Source of the DNA: Tanypteryx hageni
Lineage: Eukaryota > Arthropoda > Insecta > Odonata > Petaluridae
Assembly: GCA_028673005.1 (NCBI GenBank)
Contig: CM054118.1
Span: 92,170,858-92,234,857 of the forward strand
Direction: 5' to 3'
DNA: 64,000 nucleotides
Shown here: positions 34,491-45,677 of the stretch, one piece after another
Layout: every line of letters starts with the position of its first letter
How positions within the stretch are numbered: position 1 is the stretch's first letter
Program-made: the position numbers and the translations under genes
Notes under the pieces: generated by a model
Database searches by the model: none
The model's input: the letters and a program-made list of their open reading frames with translations, nothing else
What the model was told of the DNA's origin: nothing

Positions 34491-35456
34491 GGTAGACTTG
34501 GTAGGATTCGATTTAAATCGAAAAACGTCGATTTTTTTAAATTTCAAAATCCACGAAAAGGAATAGTCGTCGATAAGCGTCGATTTCCCAACAAGATGGA
34601 AAAGTATACGTCTAAAAACCTATTCTGAATTATAATATTAAAGTCGTTTCTGTTTACTTTTTTCGCAATATTATTTGCTGCCTACGATTTCGTTCCTTTT
34701 CTGGGCTTGCATTAACAGTGGGACTGAAAGAGAGAGGTATTTCCTTACGCTCAAATATGCGTGTCTTTGAAATGCTCACGCTTCTACCCTGAACAATCAG
34801 TTAACCGCAAGGTCCTAGGGTAGTTTTGAGAACACGTGTTTCTTAGAACTTTTGAGGTTTTTGTGATTGTATTTGCCGACCTAACGATGGGATATTCCAC
34901 AAACCTCTATATTAAGGCCATGGATATGTCCTGCTGAGACTTTCTCGACCTCTGTTAAACGATGTTCAAAAGAAAGGAATTTCGGTTTTGCTACCCCTTC
35001 CACGCACCTACCCCGTGGAGTGTAATCCTGGAACAAATATTCCTCGATTCCTTGCTAAGGTTTTTCCTATAGATGGACGTTGTTGTATGCAATGAACCCA
35101 CACTTAGGCAGTCTTTCTCTAAAAGTTATCAAGGAAAGATCGTTCCGCTCTCTTGCATTTGGCTCCTTCGTCCTTTGCTACAGGTTAGTAAATTTCAATT
35201 TATATATAATTGTTTTAAAAAATGCAGATAACTTAGCAATAGATACTCAAAACTAAAGATGGATTAAGGATATTTATTTATTATTTGTTGTAAAGTATTT
35301 TTCCGATCAGAAAAAAATTTTAATCAGGATTTGAGGTAAGACTATTGATCGAGCGCTGAATAACTAAGTCTAATTTTTCTCTTTATATATTTTATGTTAA
35401 ATAAAGATAATATTTAGTACCTATTGATGAGATATATCTAAGTTTCAGTGTGGTAG
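34491..35456. other. unassigned DNA
   Basis: No gene was recognised. GC content is near average. Short frames do not resemble known proteins. Confidence 0.5.
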
Positions 35457-35462
35457 ACAGTG

Positions 35463-35700
35463 GCGTAGGGACCATGGTTCCGATGGTTCGGCCGACCCGC
35501 ACAATAATCTTAATTGAAAGCTCAGGCGGTAAGTTTTCCTGGCAGTGCGAGATGGAAGGGTTTGTACGGGCCCTCTGTCTAACAAGCCTGGTGTAACGGG
35601 AGGCCACGTTCTCTCGGCGTGAATATAGCATATCGTCTCCAAACGGGCAAGCAAAGGTCGAAATTCCCACGATATGCGTTTGAAGGACATATGTATCCGA
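35463..35700 (+). mobile_element. possible single hAT end
   Basis: ACAGTGGCGTAGGGACCATG near 35459 is a common form of hAT left terminus. GC-richer DNA without a recognised protein follows. No opposite end (CGCCACTG) lies nearby, so the extent is a guess. Confidence 0.3.
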
Positions 35701-36279
35701 AAAGAAGTGGTTTCTAGAGTGCTGCCTTTTGTCTTTATCCGGTGATTTTCGCTACTCGCTTGTCTTTACATCTTTAGATCCGACCCGTTCTGCTCCCAGA
35801 GTTCATTCCTCTTAAACCTCACTTTCTTTCGGCCTGTTGTCGAAGCATCATCGTCTTGTCTTTCGTCTCGGTGCTTATTTCTTGTGATCTAGAAGAACTC
35901 TTACTTTGGATTTGCGGAATTAAAAATATCTTCTCCGCCCATCATTAGGAATTCAAAAAGTAAGACATTTTTATATATTATTATTATTAGCTAATTACAG
36001 TAAAAAGAGTCTCACATAAAATCCGTTTTAAATTCTCTCGTCAATTTTTTATAATTTAACCTACTTGGGAACTTGTTTTTTTATTGATTGCTTGAACAAA
36101 TTTATATTATGTTTTAGCGGGGGGCTCACATTTTCCGACACGCTACTGGTTTTAGCTTAAAATTAATATTTTTCATAATCGAATTATAGATTGCCTTTGT
36201 GCTTTTGTGATGGCTGTCGACTGGCGTGCACAAACAATAACACGACTGTGAATATTTATTCGAATTTGTAACTTAAAAG

Positions 36280-37205
36280 TTGAATAATCATATCCTTTTA
36301 ATGTACAAACATAAACGTGGAGCAGCTAAGCGAAAGAACAAGGAGGAATTGTACGTCAGTAATGCAAAAAATCCAGAAATTACAGCATTTATTAATTCTT
36401 CAGTTTTCTCCACTAAACAATCAAACGGCAATGTTTCTACTCAACATTATAATAATACTATTAGTACTGATTTTTTAAATGAATCTTCGTCATCCTCTGT
36501 CAACTCAAGTGTCCACAGTGAACCTGATGTTGGGAATATTTCTGAAAATAAAATAATAGACAAATTGCAAGTAGTAGAACAGGACTACGTTAATAAAATC
36601 ATTAATGTTAATAACGTAACAACTTTAGTCTCTGAATATCCCTCAGATAAACGCAATTTCAGTGAAACACTTTCCTCTGCCGATAATTTGAAATAGTCGA
36701 AAGCCAAAAAGCTTTAGGTTTGCAGGAACAATTTTGCAGTGGGATAAAAGAAAAGGGGATAACTCTAGACAAATTAAGGGGCAAGGATACGATGGTGCAG
36801 CCACAATGAGTGGTGTTTATTCAGGAGTGCAACCTTGTATTAAAATAATACAACCTCGTGCTATATACGTGCACTGTGCATCATACAACCTTAATCTTGT
36901 ATTATATGATTGCATAAAATCGATTCCACAATTCCGTAATTTTTACAGTCTACTTGAGAGAGTGTACGTGTTCTTTGGGAATAGCACTGAGAGATGGAAA
37001 TTGCTCTCTGCTGAAGGAACAATCAGCACCACACTTAAGAGGCACAAGGTGGTCCAAGAGAAACGATGCGTTTATTGCACTAAGGTTTAGGTTTACAGAT
37101 GTTCTGAAAGTTTTAACTATGATTATTTTCAAAACAACCAAATCTGTAGAAAAGGCTGAAGCAAAAGCTCTCCGTAAAAGGCTTGAGTTTTTTGAAGTTG
37201 TATAA
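36280..37205 (+). pseudogene. hAT transposase relic (DUF4371 type)
   Basis: Three pieces of a hAT-type transposase occur in order. The N-terminus (36280-36693, KHKRGAAKRKNKEEL) is like the leader of zinc-finger MYM/hAT proteins. The DUF4371 core (36734-37087) holds GQGYDGAATMSGVYSGVQ, YVHCASYNLNLVL and FYSLLERVYVFFGNSTERW. A third piece in another frame (37040-37204) holds RWSKRNDAF and ends with AKALRKRLEFFEVV. About 250 residues are missing between the first two pieces, and a frameshift lies near 37040. The C-terminal dimerisation domain is absent. No ends were found. Confidence 0.8.
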
Positions 37206-37676
37206 TTATTGTAATTATCACAACAATTAATACCGTCTCCAAACTTCTCCGATCTGAAAACCTGGACCTCAACAAAACTACTGCTTTGTTAAAAGATGTG
37301 TAATATGTTTTCTCATATAGGTTGGTTGTCAAAATGTATGTTATACTTACATTTACCGAACTTAGTGGTAAATGTGCACATTAACCGTGGAATGTGTGTG
37401 TATGTATGTATATATTTTTTTTTTGTGTTCGTGTGTTTTACGTGTCTCTTCGACGCCCCCAGCAGCCTGGCAGCTTGGTCCTCAACTTGGTAAGTGTGCG
37501 CTGGGCTTCCCTCAACACCTTGTTGCCACCCTCATCACTACCTTTTCTTTTCTTTAAGTTAATATATATATATGTATATCATATGAGAACTGAGACAATA
37601 ATGGGTTCTCGATTTCGACAATGGTATGGTTGCCAAGGAAAATCCTCATGATATCACTAAATTTTGCCAAGAAGAA
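37206..37676. other. AT-rich DNA, nothing recognised
   Basis: A T-rich run lies at 37413-37425. No gene or repeat was recognised. Confidence 0.5.
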
Positions 37677-38045
37677 GTCATTTATAATAATAATAATTTT
37701 ATTGGTCCAGAGGGTTTGCAATTACAAATATAAGACCCGTCATTAAAACCTAAGATTAGTAATATATAGAACAATACAAAGACACCTAGATTACATTAGA
37801 TTACATTAAAATACTCATCAATCGTGTAGAAGCAGTTTTCTAAGAGGAAGTTTTTTAGTTTCCTCTTGAACACAAATATTTTCTTTTCATTTTTAATACA
37901 TGATGGTAGGCTGTTAGTCAGTTTGAAACCCATATAAATAGGTTCATTACTTTATAGTTTTAAATTGTTACCCATTACATTGCAATCGAGTTTTCTTCTC
38001 GTATTATAATTGTGAACATCATTATTACACTTTATTTCTAATGCT
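37677..38045 (-). mobile_element. LINE 3' end with ORF2 C-terminus
   Basis: On the - strand from about 38045 the frame reads NNDVHNYNTRRKLDCNV, then a stop, then EPIYMGFKLTNSLPSCIK, FKRKLKNFLLENCFYTIDEY, and ends at 37796. This is the usual tail of many animal LINE ORF2 proteins (YNTR..., a short hydrophobic block, LLxxxFYxxxEY). The UTR ends with CCAATAAAATTATTATTATTA, an AATAAA followed by an ATT tail. It is 5'-truncated and dead. It is a different family from those at 1786, 15287 and 18715. Confidence 0.8.
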
Positions 38046-38391
38046 TTCACATTTTCCTTAGTATGAAGCCGCCTGAAGCAACTTTGCTACAAATGTACCA
38101 TCAGCAAATTTCAATAATGGACAGGGCAATATTTTTTTCTGTGCGGTATGAAACTGCAGAAACACAGATTTGCTCTTGTTGGTTTACCCCTCCGTTTAGA
38201 AAAGACGGAAGATCATTAACGCGGAGAGAAGAAAAAACGTTACATTCGAGCGTTTGCGGCCCGAGGGAGACACTCAACGATAAGAACAAGAATCATTGTT
38301 TATTTTTATTTAAAACAGTTCCAGTTTGAAGGTCGAGGGTCAATGTTTTTAATTTTTTATGAGCAAAAGAATGAAAGCTTGCACTTCGCTA

Positions 38392-38555
38392 AATCGATTT
38401 TCAGGTGTTATCTTATGAGAAATGGAAATTATCTTCTGGAGTCTAACTCGAGTCTTTTTTAGGGGTTTTTTATCCTAAACGGCTTTTCCTATAAGGGTCA
38501 AACATTTCTACCAAATTTAAACCTTCTACCCAATCGGAAAGTGCGTTAATAATAC
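38392..38555 (-). repeat. dispersed repeat family D, partial copy 3
   Basis: On the + strand it reads CGATTTTCAGGTGTTATCTT, ATGAGAAATGGAAAT, GGAGTCTAACTCGAGTC and TCAAACATTTCTACCAAATT, the same order as 1209-1375 and the reverse of 13240-13790. Confidence 0.6.
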
Positions 38556-38779
38556 CATTAGTCAATCACTCATAAATAGTTCTCGAATCTCCCGCTCTTT
38601 TATAACGACTCTTTAAGAGTGACGCCACAGTCGAGAATTACACCTGACACTTAACCAAGCAAATTATATAGGGTTGATATCCATCTTTGGGCTTTGTTCT
38701 ATTATTTTTAAGCGCCTTAAATTTCTTATTTATTCCTTCGTGATGGCGTTTGTCCTTGACTGTAAAGGAAATGGCGCAA

Positions 38780-39180
38780 AAGCCTTAAACCTCGGTCAAA
38801 GCAATACGTCGCTGGCTTTCTGTCCCTCTCCCCTTCTCCTATTCTCTCCTTCATCTTTCTCTGTACGTTTATTTTCCCCTCGTGTGAAAGAGAGAGAGAT
38901 CCATGAATCTCTTTCAGTCACGTGCCGTTCTGCGTAGATCGACGCTGCACTCGGATCCTTCTTTTGTCGCCGTTCTCTCGTAGCATGCGCTTTGAGCGAC
39001 CTTTCCGTTTTGGGTATAAAGGGGATTGATTGGTTCCCCCGCACCCCCAGGGATTGGAAATTCCCACCGAAAAATAGTGCTGGCGTTAGGCCTTCTCTTT
39101 CTTGTTCTCTGAATTTCTCCCTTTAGAAAGGAAAGCAAGCAAATGTTCCGAGAGATTTTTCAAGGAAGGAGGTCGAGCAA
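38780..39180 (+). promoter_or_regulatory. GC-richer block with TATAAA and E-box, weak promoter candidate
   Basis: GGGTATAAAGGGG at 39012-39024 is a good TATA box. A CACGTG E-box lies at about 38920 upstream. The region is CpG-richer than its surroundings. No conserved exon or ATG with splice donor was identified downstream, so function is only a possibility. Confidence 0.2.
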
Positions 39181-39539
39181 GAGATAAGCGCTCCCTGCAA
39201 GTTAAGGCAGCGTAGCATCGAATCGCGGAAACGTAACTGCTATTTTCCACGTTAGAAAAAGACGCTATTGAAGAATTTTAAGAAAGTTTACATTAAAGAA
39301 ATTTTTTTAAATCTTTAAAACAAACTCCTAAACCGTACGAATCTCAAATAATTTTTTTTTAGAGCTAAACAGTTAAAATATATCGTTTTCCTTCATTTAA
39401 AATGTTTTAGAGATCTGTGCGATGGAGTTTGAGTGCGTATGTGTGTTTTAATTTAGTATTTTTTTATCGTTGTCGTGAGACGCATAAACTGTGTTTGAGA
39501 TATGAAGTTTGTTTTAAAGAATTTTTGTTAAAAAATCTG

Positions 39540-39692
39540 ATGCCCACAAAAACGCTATCACATACAGACATCATCGAGAAAATGGTCAGAACGTGTTCAG
39601 GGGACCTCGAAACGTGTATTTCCGTTGAAATCTCGAAGTCGATTTTTTTCATGAATATAATAATTTCCCCTATGCTGCGTATGGAGAAAGTA
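39540..39692 (-). repeat. repeat family C, partial copy 2
   Basis: Reverse complement of the first 150 bp of family C. It contains CAGACATCATCGAGAAAATG, GTCAGAACGTGTTCAGGGGA, CGTTGAAATCTCGA and ends ATGGAGAAAGTAA, the start of the family. It abuts copy 3 head to tail. Confidence 0.75.
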
Positions 39693-39988
39693 AAAAACGG
39701 ATAAGTGACCAGAGTAATCACCCCCTTCCGGTTGACCGATGTTTACCAAAAACTAATCAGTTCTTTTCCCTTTAACAAAAATGTCAGATATAAATTTTCG
39801 CGTTGATCTGATTAATAGTTTTTGAGTTAGAGCACCCACAAAATCCCGGTCTCACAGACATCATCGAGAAAATAGTCAAAACGTGTTCAGGGGACCTTAA
39901 AACGTGTAATTCCGTTGAAATCTCGAATTCGATTTTTTTCATGAAAACAATATTTTCTCTATACTTCGTATATGGAGAAAGTAAAAAT
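39693..39988 (-). repeat. repeat family C, partial copy 3
   Basis: Reverse complement of family C, a longer piece than copy 2. The left part (ACCAAAAACTAATCAGTTCT, CGGTTGACCGATTT-like) matches the body of copy 4 near 59930-59990. The right part ends with TACTTCGTATATGGAGAAAG. The two tandem copies share the same orientation, which suggests array growth or repeated insertion at one place. Confidence 0.75.
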
Positions 39989-41029
39989 TTCATTGCTGTA
40001 AATTTTAAATTTTTCACCGGTCTCCTTTTTCTCATATGAGAATTTTAAGGATAAAATCTTCCCACCGCAACTGGGAGTTTCCACTATCTCCTGGAGAGCA
40101 ATCACCAGGGTAAAGAGGAAAATCCAAACAGCATTCACTTTTTTTTATTTTACTTGAAACCAATGACTACAAGGATATAATCGTGTTCGTCCTATGGCTA
40201 TAAAACAAACTCAGAAAATATGGAAAACTGAAGATACCCTACTTAGGCAGCGAGTTTTAGAGGAAAATGCTAAACTATTTTTTCTATTTAAATAATGTTG
40301 GCAGTGTTATGCGATTCAACGGTGGTCAATTTTACTCCAGTCGAGTTTTTATTTTTGAAAGAATCGTGTTATTAATGCCACGATGGGCCTCACACGTCAC
40401 TTTCTGCAAGCGAAATTCAAAGCCGCATCGGCAAGAGAGGTTAATTTTCTCTAAAGTAAACGTAAATTTCACTCTTTGAAAAACTCGAAATCATAAGAAA
40501 ATAACTTATTTTAGTTTATATGTTGGGTTCTGTTGGTGAGAATGTAATTTGACTTTCTTTTTTGCTTTATTACATGCACGTAAATCGTGAAATCTATATA
40601 TATATAAACGTGCGAAATAGGCTTTCATTTCTTTTGACGGCAACTTAGTGCAATGAAAATGTACAAGAACAAATTTCATCGTTTTTTAAACTTCTCTTTA
40701 ACGAGTTCTAAGCGTGTGAACGAAACAATTTTCCCCCCATTTCTCACGCAAAAAGTAACGAGAATCAAATCTCCTTCCCTCCGTCGCGCCATCCAAAAAG
40801 GAAGAGGTCCCGCATTTATCTCGCCTTTTGCGACTTTATTTTTCCTCCTCTCTACTTCCTCCTTTCCCACCCATACACCACCCCCACGCACACACTCACA
40901 AACTCACACACACACCCAACGCAGGACAAAAATTATAAAAAAACATAAAGGGACATCCGTCTCGCCCAATTCACTCTGCAAACAATGGCTTCAAAATGGC
41001 TTACACTACATCAAAAAGTCACTCCCTTC
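39989..41029. other. unassigned DNA
   Basis: A CA-rich run lies at 40880-40920. The 207-codon frame from 40653 owes its length to the pyrimidine tract that follows. No gene was recognised. Confidence 0.5.
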
Positions 41030-41160
41030 CACCTCTTTCTCTCACTCTCTCCCTCTCACTCTCTCCCTCACTCTCTCCCGCCCTCTCTCCCTCCTCCCTC
41101 CCTCCGTCTCTCCCTCCCTCTCTCGCTCCCTCTCTCTCTCCCCCTCTTTCTCTCCCGGTC
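41030..41160. repeat. CT-rich simple repeat tract
   Basis: CTCTCTCC and CCCTCCCT motifs dominate for about 130 bases, giving false Ser/Leu/Pro-rich frames. Confidence 0.85.
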
Positions 41161-42789
41161 TATTACCTTTCCCTATTACACCCTTCCCTTTGTCTCCTTG
41201 CTACACCTGTCCTCAACTCGCTTTTTTTCCTTCCATCCTTTCCCACGCCAGTTTTCTCTCTCCACACCTAAGGTAGACTTCGCTCCGTCCCCTTCCAAGC
41301 TATTTGATGAGGTGAGATCTCTGCCACCTATGTGGCAAACTGCAAACTAATGGAAGTTTGTCCGGAGTTCCGCCGCTGTGGCCATCGGTACTTGTAAATG
41401 TCGCTTCCCTTCTGCGTTAAAAGCGTTCCAGGATTAAACATCCGCACTCATCTACCGATCACCGAAATCTTGGAGAAACCTTCTCTAGTCCAGTGTTATT
41501 TGGTATTAATTTATTAGTCCAAAACGGATGATCGTATCATGAATAGGCGGCAAAATAATTTGACGGAGTGTTATTGAGGAGTTACCATGTCAGTTCGCTT
41601 TAATAATATTATACTTCACGCCTTAATATTTTGAAATTTTAAGACCCGAAATTTCCAAGCATTGTCTCATTTTAATCATGTGTCTATTTATAAAGCAGCA
41701 AACGTAGAAACGTACTTCTTCGATAAATAGATATATACTTGATTGATTTACGCATATGAAATCGAAGGAAAAAGCGATGATATGGCGAATAAGAATTTTA
41801 ATGCTCACACTCATTACAACACTGTTTATGTATACGGACTTCTCTTCAAATAAAGGGAATCAGTATACGTATTCTTCTTGGCCCAATTTCTCTCTCTATT
41901 ATTTTGCTTTTTCTCTATTCGTTTGCAGGCATTTAAATATACAACAGTATTTATATCTGATTCATTTATTGTACTGCCGAGCAGTTTAAATTGTCATTTT
42001 ATTATTTAAATTCAATACCCTATTTTTATGCAACAAATTTTCAAACTGGAAAGACCCACAACGAATAATAATAAAATAATTCTGCAATTTTAAGCACGCA
42101 CAATATTTGCGTTTTCGTAATTAATCTAGGTGTTAGTTAACGATTTATAGCCATGTGAAAAATCGGAATATTTCTCAGAAAGATTTGTTTTTAAAATGTA
42201 CAATCGTTCCCACTTGACCTGGAATTTCAGTTCCTATCGACGACAAATAGTCGGCAAACAGCGGATTTAAAAGAGACTAGCGGGGATTTATTTTTATTTC
42301 CAAGCTCTTGTGAACTTTTTAGCTGTATCGCGAAAAGGCTGAATCGGAAATCTTTCCACAAGGGAACTCGACGGGCGTCATAATGCTTTCTCTTTCTCCT
42401 TTGGCAGTTCGAATCCTTTCCCTTCAAGCATAATGCATATTCACCTCGGTTGGTAAACACCTGTCATTTCCCCAAATCGCAAACGAGGCGAAGTTGTCAT
42501 ACATCCTCAGAGAGAGAGAGAGAGAGAAAGGAGCTTTTGATCTCTTCTGCGCTCAGTGAGTTCCCTTTATCCAACGAAAGAGTGGAAAAATAAGAGCGAG
42601 AAGTTGAATCGAAATTCGAAGAAAGATGGAGTCCGAAAATAGTTTCGGGAGCTGGGGGAAAATTGGGCCGCGGTTTTTTCTTGGCTTATAATACTTCTCC
42701 CTCTCTCTGTCGGAGGCGGACGAATACTCGTTTTGTCCGGAGAAGGGTTTTAACAATGTCTACGTGATTTCTCGTCCTTCGGCCTATTA
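41161..42789. other. unassigned DNA
   Basis: A GA microsatellite lies at 42508-42528. No gene, RNA or repeat partner was recognised. Confidence 0.5.
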
Positions 42790-42791
42790 TA

Positions 42792-43348
42792 CAGGATGTC
42801 CGAGAAAGAGTGGACACATTTCAAACATTTTTAATGATAAAATGAGCAAAGCTAGAAGAGAACAGTTTTCACCACATGAAACAGAAACTCGAATAGTATT
42901 TTCTCCACTTTTCCCCATCTTAATGCACTTCAACCTGAGCCCCCCTCGTTGCTCGTGCAATGTCCGTCCGGTATTCAATAGCCAGGAAAGCGTTGTCACA
43001 CATTTCAGGTGGGATTCATTCCACAGCATGGACGATGCGGTCTTTCAAATCTTGTGAAGAAGCGACTCGTGTGCGGTACACCTGGTCCTTTACGTACCCT
43101 CAGAGGAAGAAGTCCATGGGCGTTAAATCCAGCGATCTTGGAGGCCATGCAACGGGCCTGCCTCTTCCGATCCATCTTCCAGGAAAAGTTGTGTCCAGAA
43201 ATTTTCGAACGGTTAAACCGTAGAACAAGTAGCGTATGTAAAACTTTTAGAGTTCCGCTTTCGTGTGGTAAAAACCGTACTCTTGTAGCTTTGTTCATTT
43301 CCTCATTAAAAATGTTTGAAATGTGTTAACTCTTTCTCGGACACCCTG
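42792..43348. mobile_element. mariner-type element, deletion derivative
   Basis: Inverted ends of about 47 bp (CAGGRTGTCCGAGAAAGAGT, then ACACATTTCAAACATTTTTA and ATGA) mark both sides with few mismatches. A TA dinucleotide lies directly outside each end (42790-42791, 43349-43350), as Tc1/mariner insertion requires. The length is 557 bp, about half that of a full element. Only the C-terminal part of a transposase is inside, on the - strand. Confidence 0.85.
42920..43200 (-). pseudogene. mariner-type transposase, C-terminal part
   Basis: One - strand frame reads TTFPGRWIGRGRPVAWPPRS, LDLTPMDFFL, a TGA stop, GYVKDQVYRTRVASSQDLKD, RIVHAVE, a second TGA, then IPPEMCDNAFLAIEYRTDIA and ends with TAA at 42920-42922. 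The S-x-D-L-T-P-x-D-F-F-L-W-G-Y signature with the third catalytic Asp is typical of mariner-related transposases. The first TGA replaces the usual Trp. The N-terminal DNA-binding half and the first two catalytic acids are missing. Confidence 0.85.
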
Positions 43349-43350
43349 TA

Positions 43351-43796
43351 TATTAGCGGAGATCGCGAGGCGGTAGAATATGCGATTCGGAGGTATTGTA
43401 AGGAGGTCCAAGACTTCTCCGGAATCGAGTTCCCTAGCCTTTCATAATAGCTTTGTTTAACTTCATGAGAAAGATGCATCATGACAGATACGATAAACAG
43501 ATATCCGCGTATCTAGATTGGTATCTCTTTGCAAATAAGACGCTCGCTAGGTTGGCCCGTTTAATAATAGACGTTAGTCTGCCAAAATAACCATTAGCAT
43601 TAGCGTTCCCTATAGATCTCCACAGAGCGATGGACGAAATTCGAGTGCTGAAGCGTTTTCTAAATCGCAGCTTCATTTTATGTTACTACTAAGATAACAG
43701 ACGGTTAAATTAGAAATTATCGCGTAACCATATCACACCGCATAGTAGGCGATAAATTGCCTTTAAAAATTTTAATTGTATTTTTGATACAAAAGG
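43351..43796. other. unassigned DNA
   Basis: No gene or repeat partner was recognised between the mariner-type element and the GATA-tailed LINE end. Confidence 0.5.
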
Positions 43797-43812
43797 GGGG
43801 GAAGGGGGGAGA

Positions 43813-43814
43813 AG

Positions 43815-43845
<31 letters not shown>

Positions 43846-44180
43846 CGTCTTTATTCGGGCGAAATTTAGACCAGAAGGTCCATTCTTACATTTAACCCTT
43901 CGTCAATATAATAAATACAAGAAAAAGAATAAAATAAGGTATAACAAAATACACTATATAAACATTATGTACCTAAATCATACAAATTAAAAAGATAAAA
44001 TTGAATACAGATTTGTGTTTGTGGGGAAAATCTAGGTAAAAACAGACATGTCCTCCCTAGCAAAACCCACGCAGGAAAACATCCACTAAGAAGGGGGGTG
44101 TGAAAAACCTGCGAAAACCCTAGATAGTGTACATTTGGTAATACAAAACTACAACATTAAATAGGAAGGAGTATGTACAG
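43813..44180 (-). mobile_element. LINE 3' UTR with TCTA tail
   Basis: On the - strand it ends ...GAATAAAGACGATTATC followed by TCTATCTATC repeats (43817-43842 on +). The UTR (GACGAAGGGTTAAATGTAAG and ATTTCGCCC) matches 18715-19060, which instead carries a GTCT tail. No coding part is present. Confidence 0.7.
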
Positions 44181-45035
44181 TGGGAGAGTTCGTATATACA
44201 GCGTAATTATATACCGTCATAAAAAAGTACACGTAAAGGTAATAGCGTAATGTAAACAAGAAATATACAAGTATGCAGAATGAGATGAAATATACATGAA
44301 ATATATACAATGAATGAATATAAATAATGTTGTTGGGGCATGCATATTATAAGAAAGCAGGAAAAGATATAAAATACATAAATAATATAATACAATATAA
44401 AATAATATAAAACAATAGCAAAAAAAATAAAAACAACCCAAAAAATATACAAACAATAGAAGAAAGAATATATATATACAGGAGAGAGAGGAGAGGAGAG
44501 GGGGGGGGAGAGAGGGAGTGAGAGAGGGGGGGGGGGAGAAGTTGACCGATGAGAGAGAGGAAGCGTTGCGTACTCGGAATGTCTTTAAAAAAAGTTATTT
44601 TCACTTCGCAGTTGGAGACGTGGACATGTAAATGGAGGGCGTTTCGGAAGTGCCTTCAAAAAGAATCTCTCTCTCTTGCGTTTAAGAGATCCACGAAAGC
44701 ATAAAGAGAGTGAGACTCTTTCAGCATTTGAATCGCTATGGAGTAGGGATGAGAACATGTTGTGCATTTCGATCATCGATGGCTTGCATTTCGCCGTCTT
44801 TTGTTTCGAAATGCATCTGAGAGTGATAGAAGATGAACATCAGATTTGACTATTACAAAAATTGCCTTCAGCATGTGCTAATGTATCGTTTCTTTTATCA
44901 AAGGTAAGAATTCGTGCATATAAATTTATATGATCACTCTTTAAGCTTTACTAGATTTAATTTTATTCAATTTATTTGTTAGATATTTTTCGTTATATTT
45001 ATAGAAACATAAAGTAATCATTTCGTCTTCAGCTC
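44181..45035. other. AT-rich DNA with GA/G-rich tract
   Basis: A GA-rich tract with runs of eight to eleven G lies at 44480-44545. On the G-rich strand it could form quadruplexes. The - strand frames near 44207-44456 are Tyr/Leu-rich chance products of AT-rich DNA. Confidence 0.5.
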
Positions 45036-45134
45036 GGAATAAATAAAACACAAACTACCTATAAATCCATTATATTTCAATGGAATAATATACGAATATA
45101 ATGGAATCTTTACATAGTTTGTTTTATTTATTCC
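45036..45134. repeat. palindromic AT-rich element, about 99 bp
   Basis: GGAATAAATAAAACA... at the left pairs with ...TGTTTTATTTATTCC at the right. Inside, CCATTATATT pairs with AATATAATGG. The loop is about 18 bases. The arms are about 40 bp with a few indels. A small MITE or hairpin repeat is likely. Confidence 0.65.
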
Positions 45135-45669
45135 AAAGTAAAATGGATTTCCATATAGTTAAGGCTTCCATAGTAGATTACATCTCGTCTTCAAATATAC
45201 ATGATATATGTCGAAATTAATTCTTCGTACATACCTCAATACGATTCGGCCACAATATTTTGTTAATTTTCCCCTTATATTATAATATTTTTGGTAAGCG
45301 TTTTGAAACTTGGGATCCTTATAAAATTCTGCTTTAGGAAATATTAATAGTGAATTTAATGACCTTGCCATCGCATTAAAGTCGTTATTTACGGAAGTAC
45401 TGTTCTGTCTACCACTTTTCTTTGTGTCATCCGATAAAATGACTTCCGACTATAGCAGTTGGTCACATTGTTGCCAAATTTCCATTGCTTCGATTTTTAA
45501 AATACATCCTGTCGTCATGATCGATGCGTTTCCCTTGTAATGCGATTATATTTCCCTCGAGCTTTGTAAGTGTTAATTTCATTTATATATTGGTTGTTAT
45601 TGTATAAGCCTGATCGCTATTTATCATTTTCTTTTCGTCGATTCGTCTTTGCCTAACGTTTCCTTTAGT
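45135..45669. other. AT-rich DNA, nothing recognised
   Basis: No gene or repeat was recognised up to the hAT target duplication. Confidence 0.5.
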
Positions 45670-45677
45670 CTCCTGAG

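Noticed and set aside
40653..41276. 207-codon + frame
   Set aside because: The length comes from the CT-rich tract at 41030-41160, which lacks stops in several frames at once; no domain is visible.
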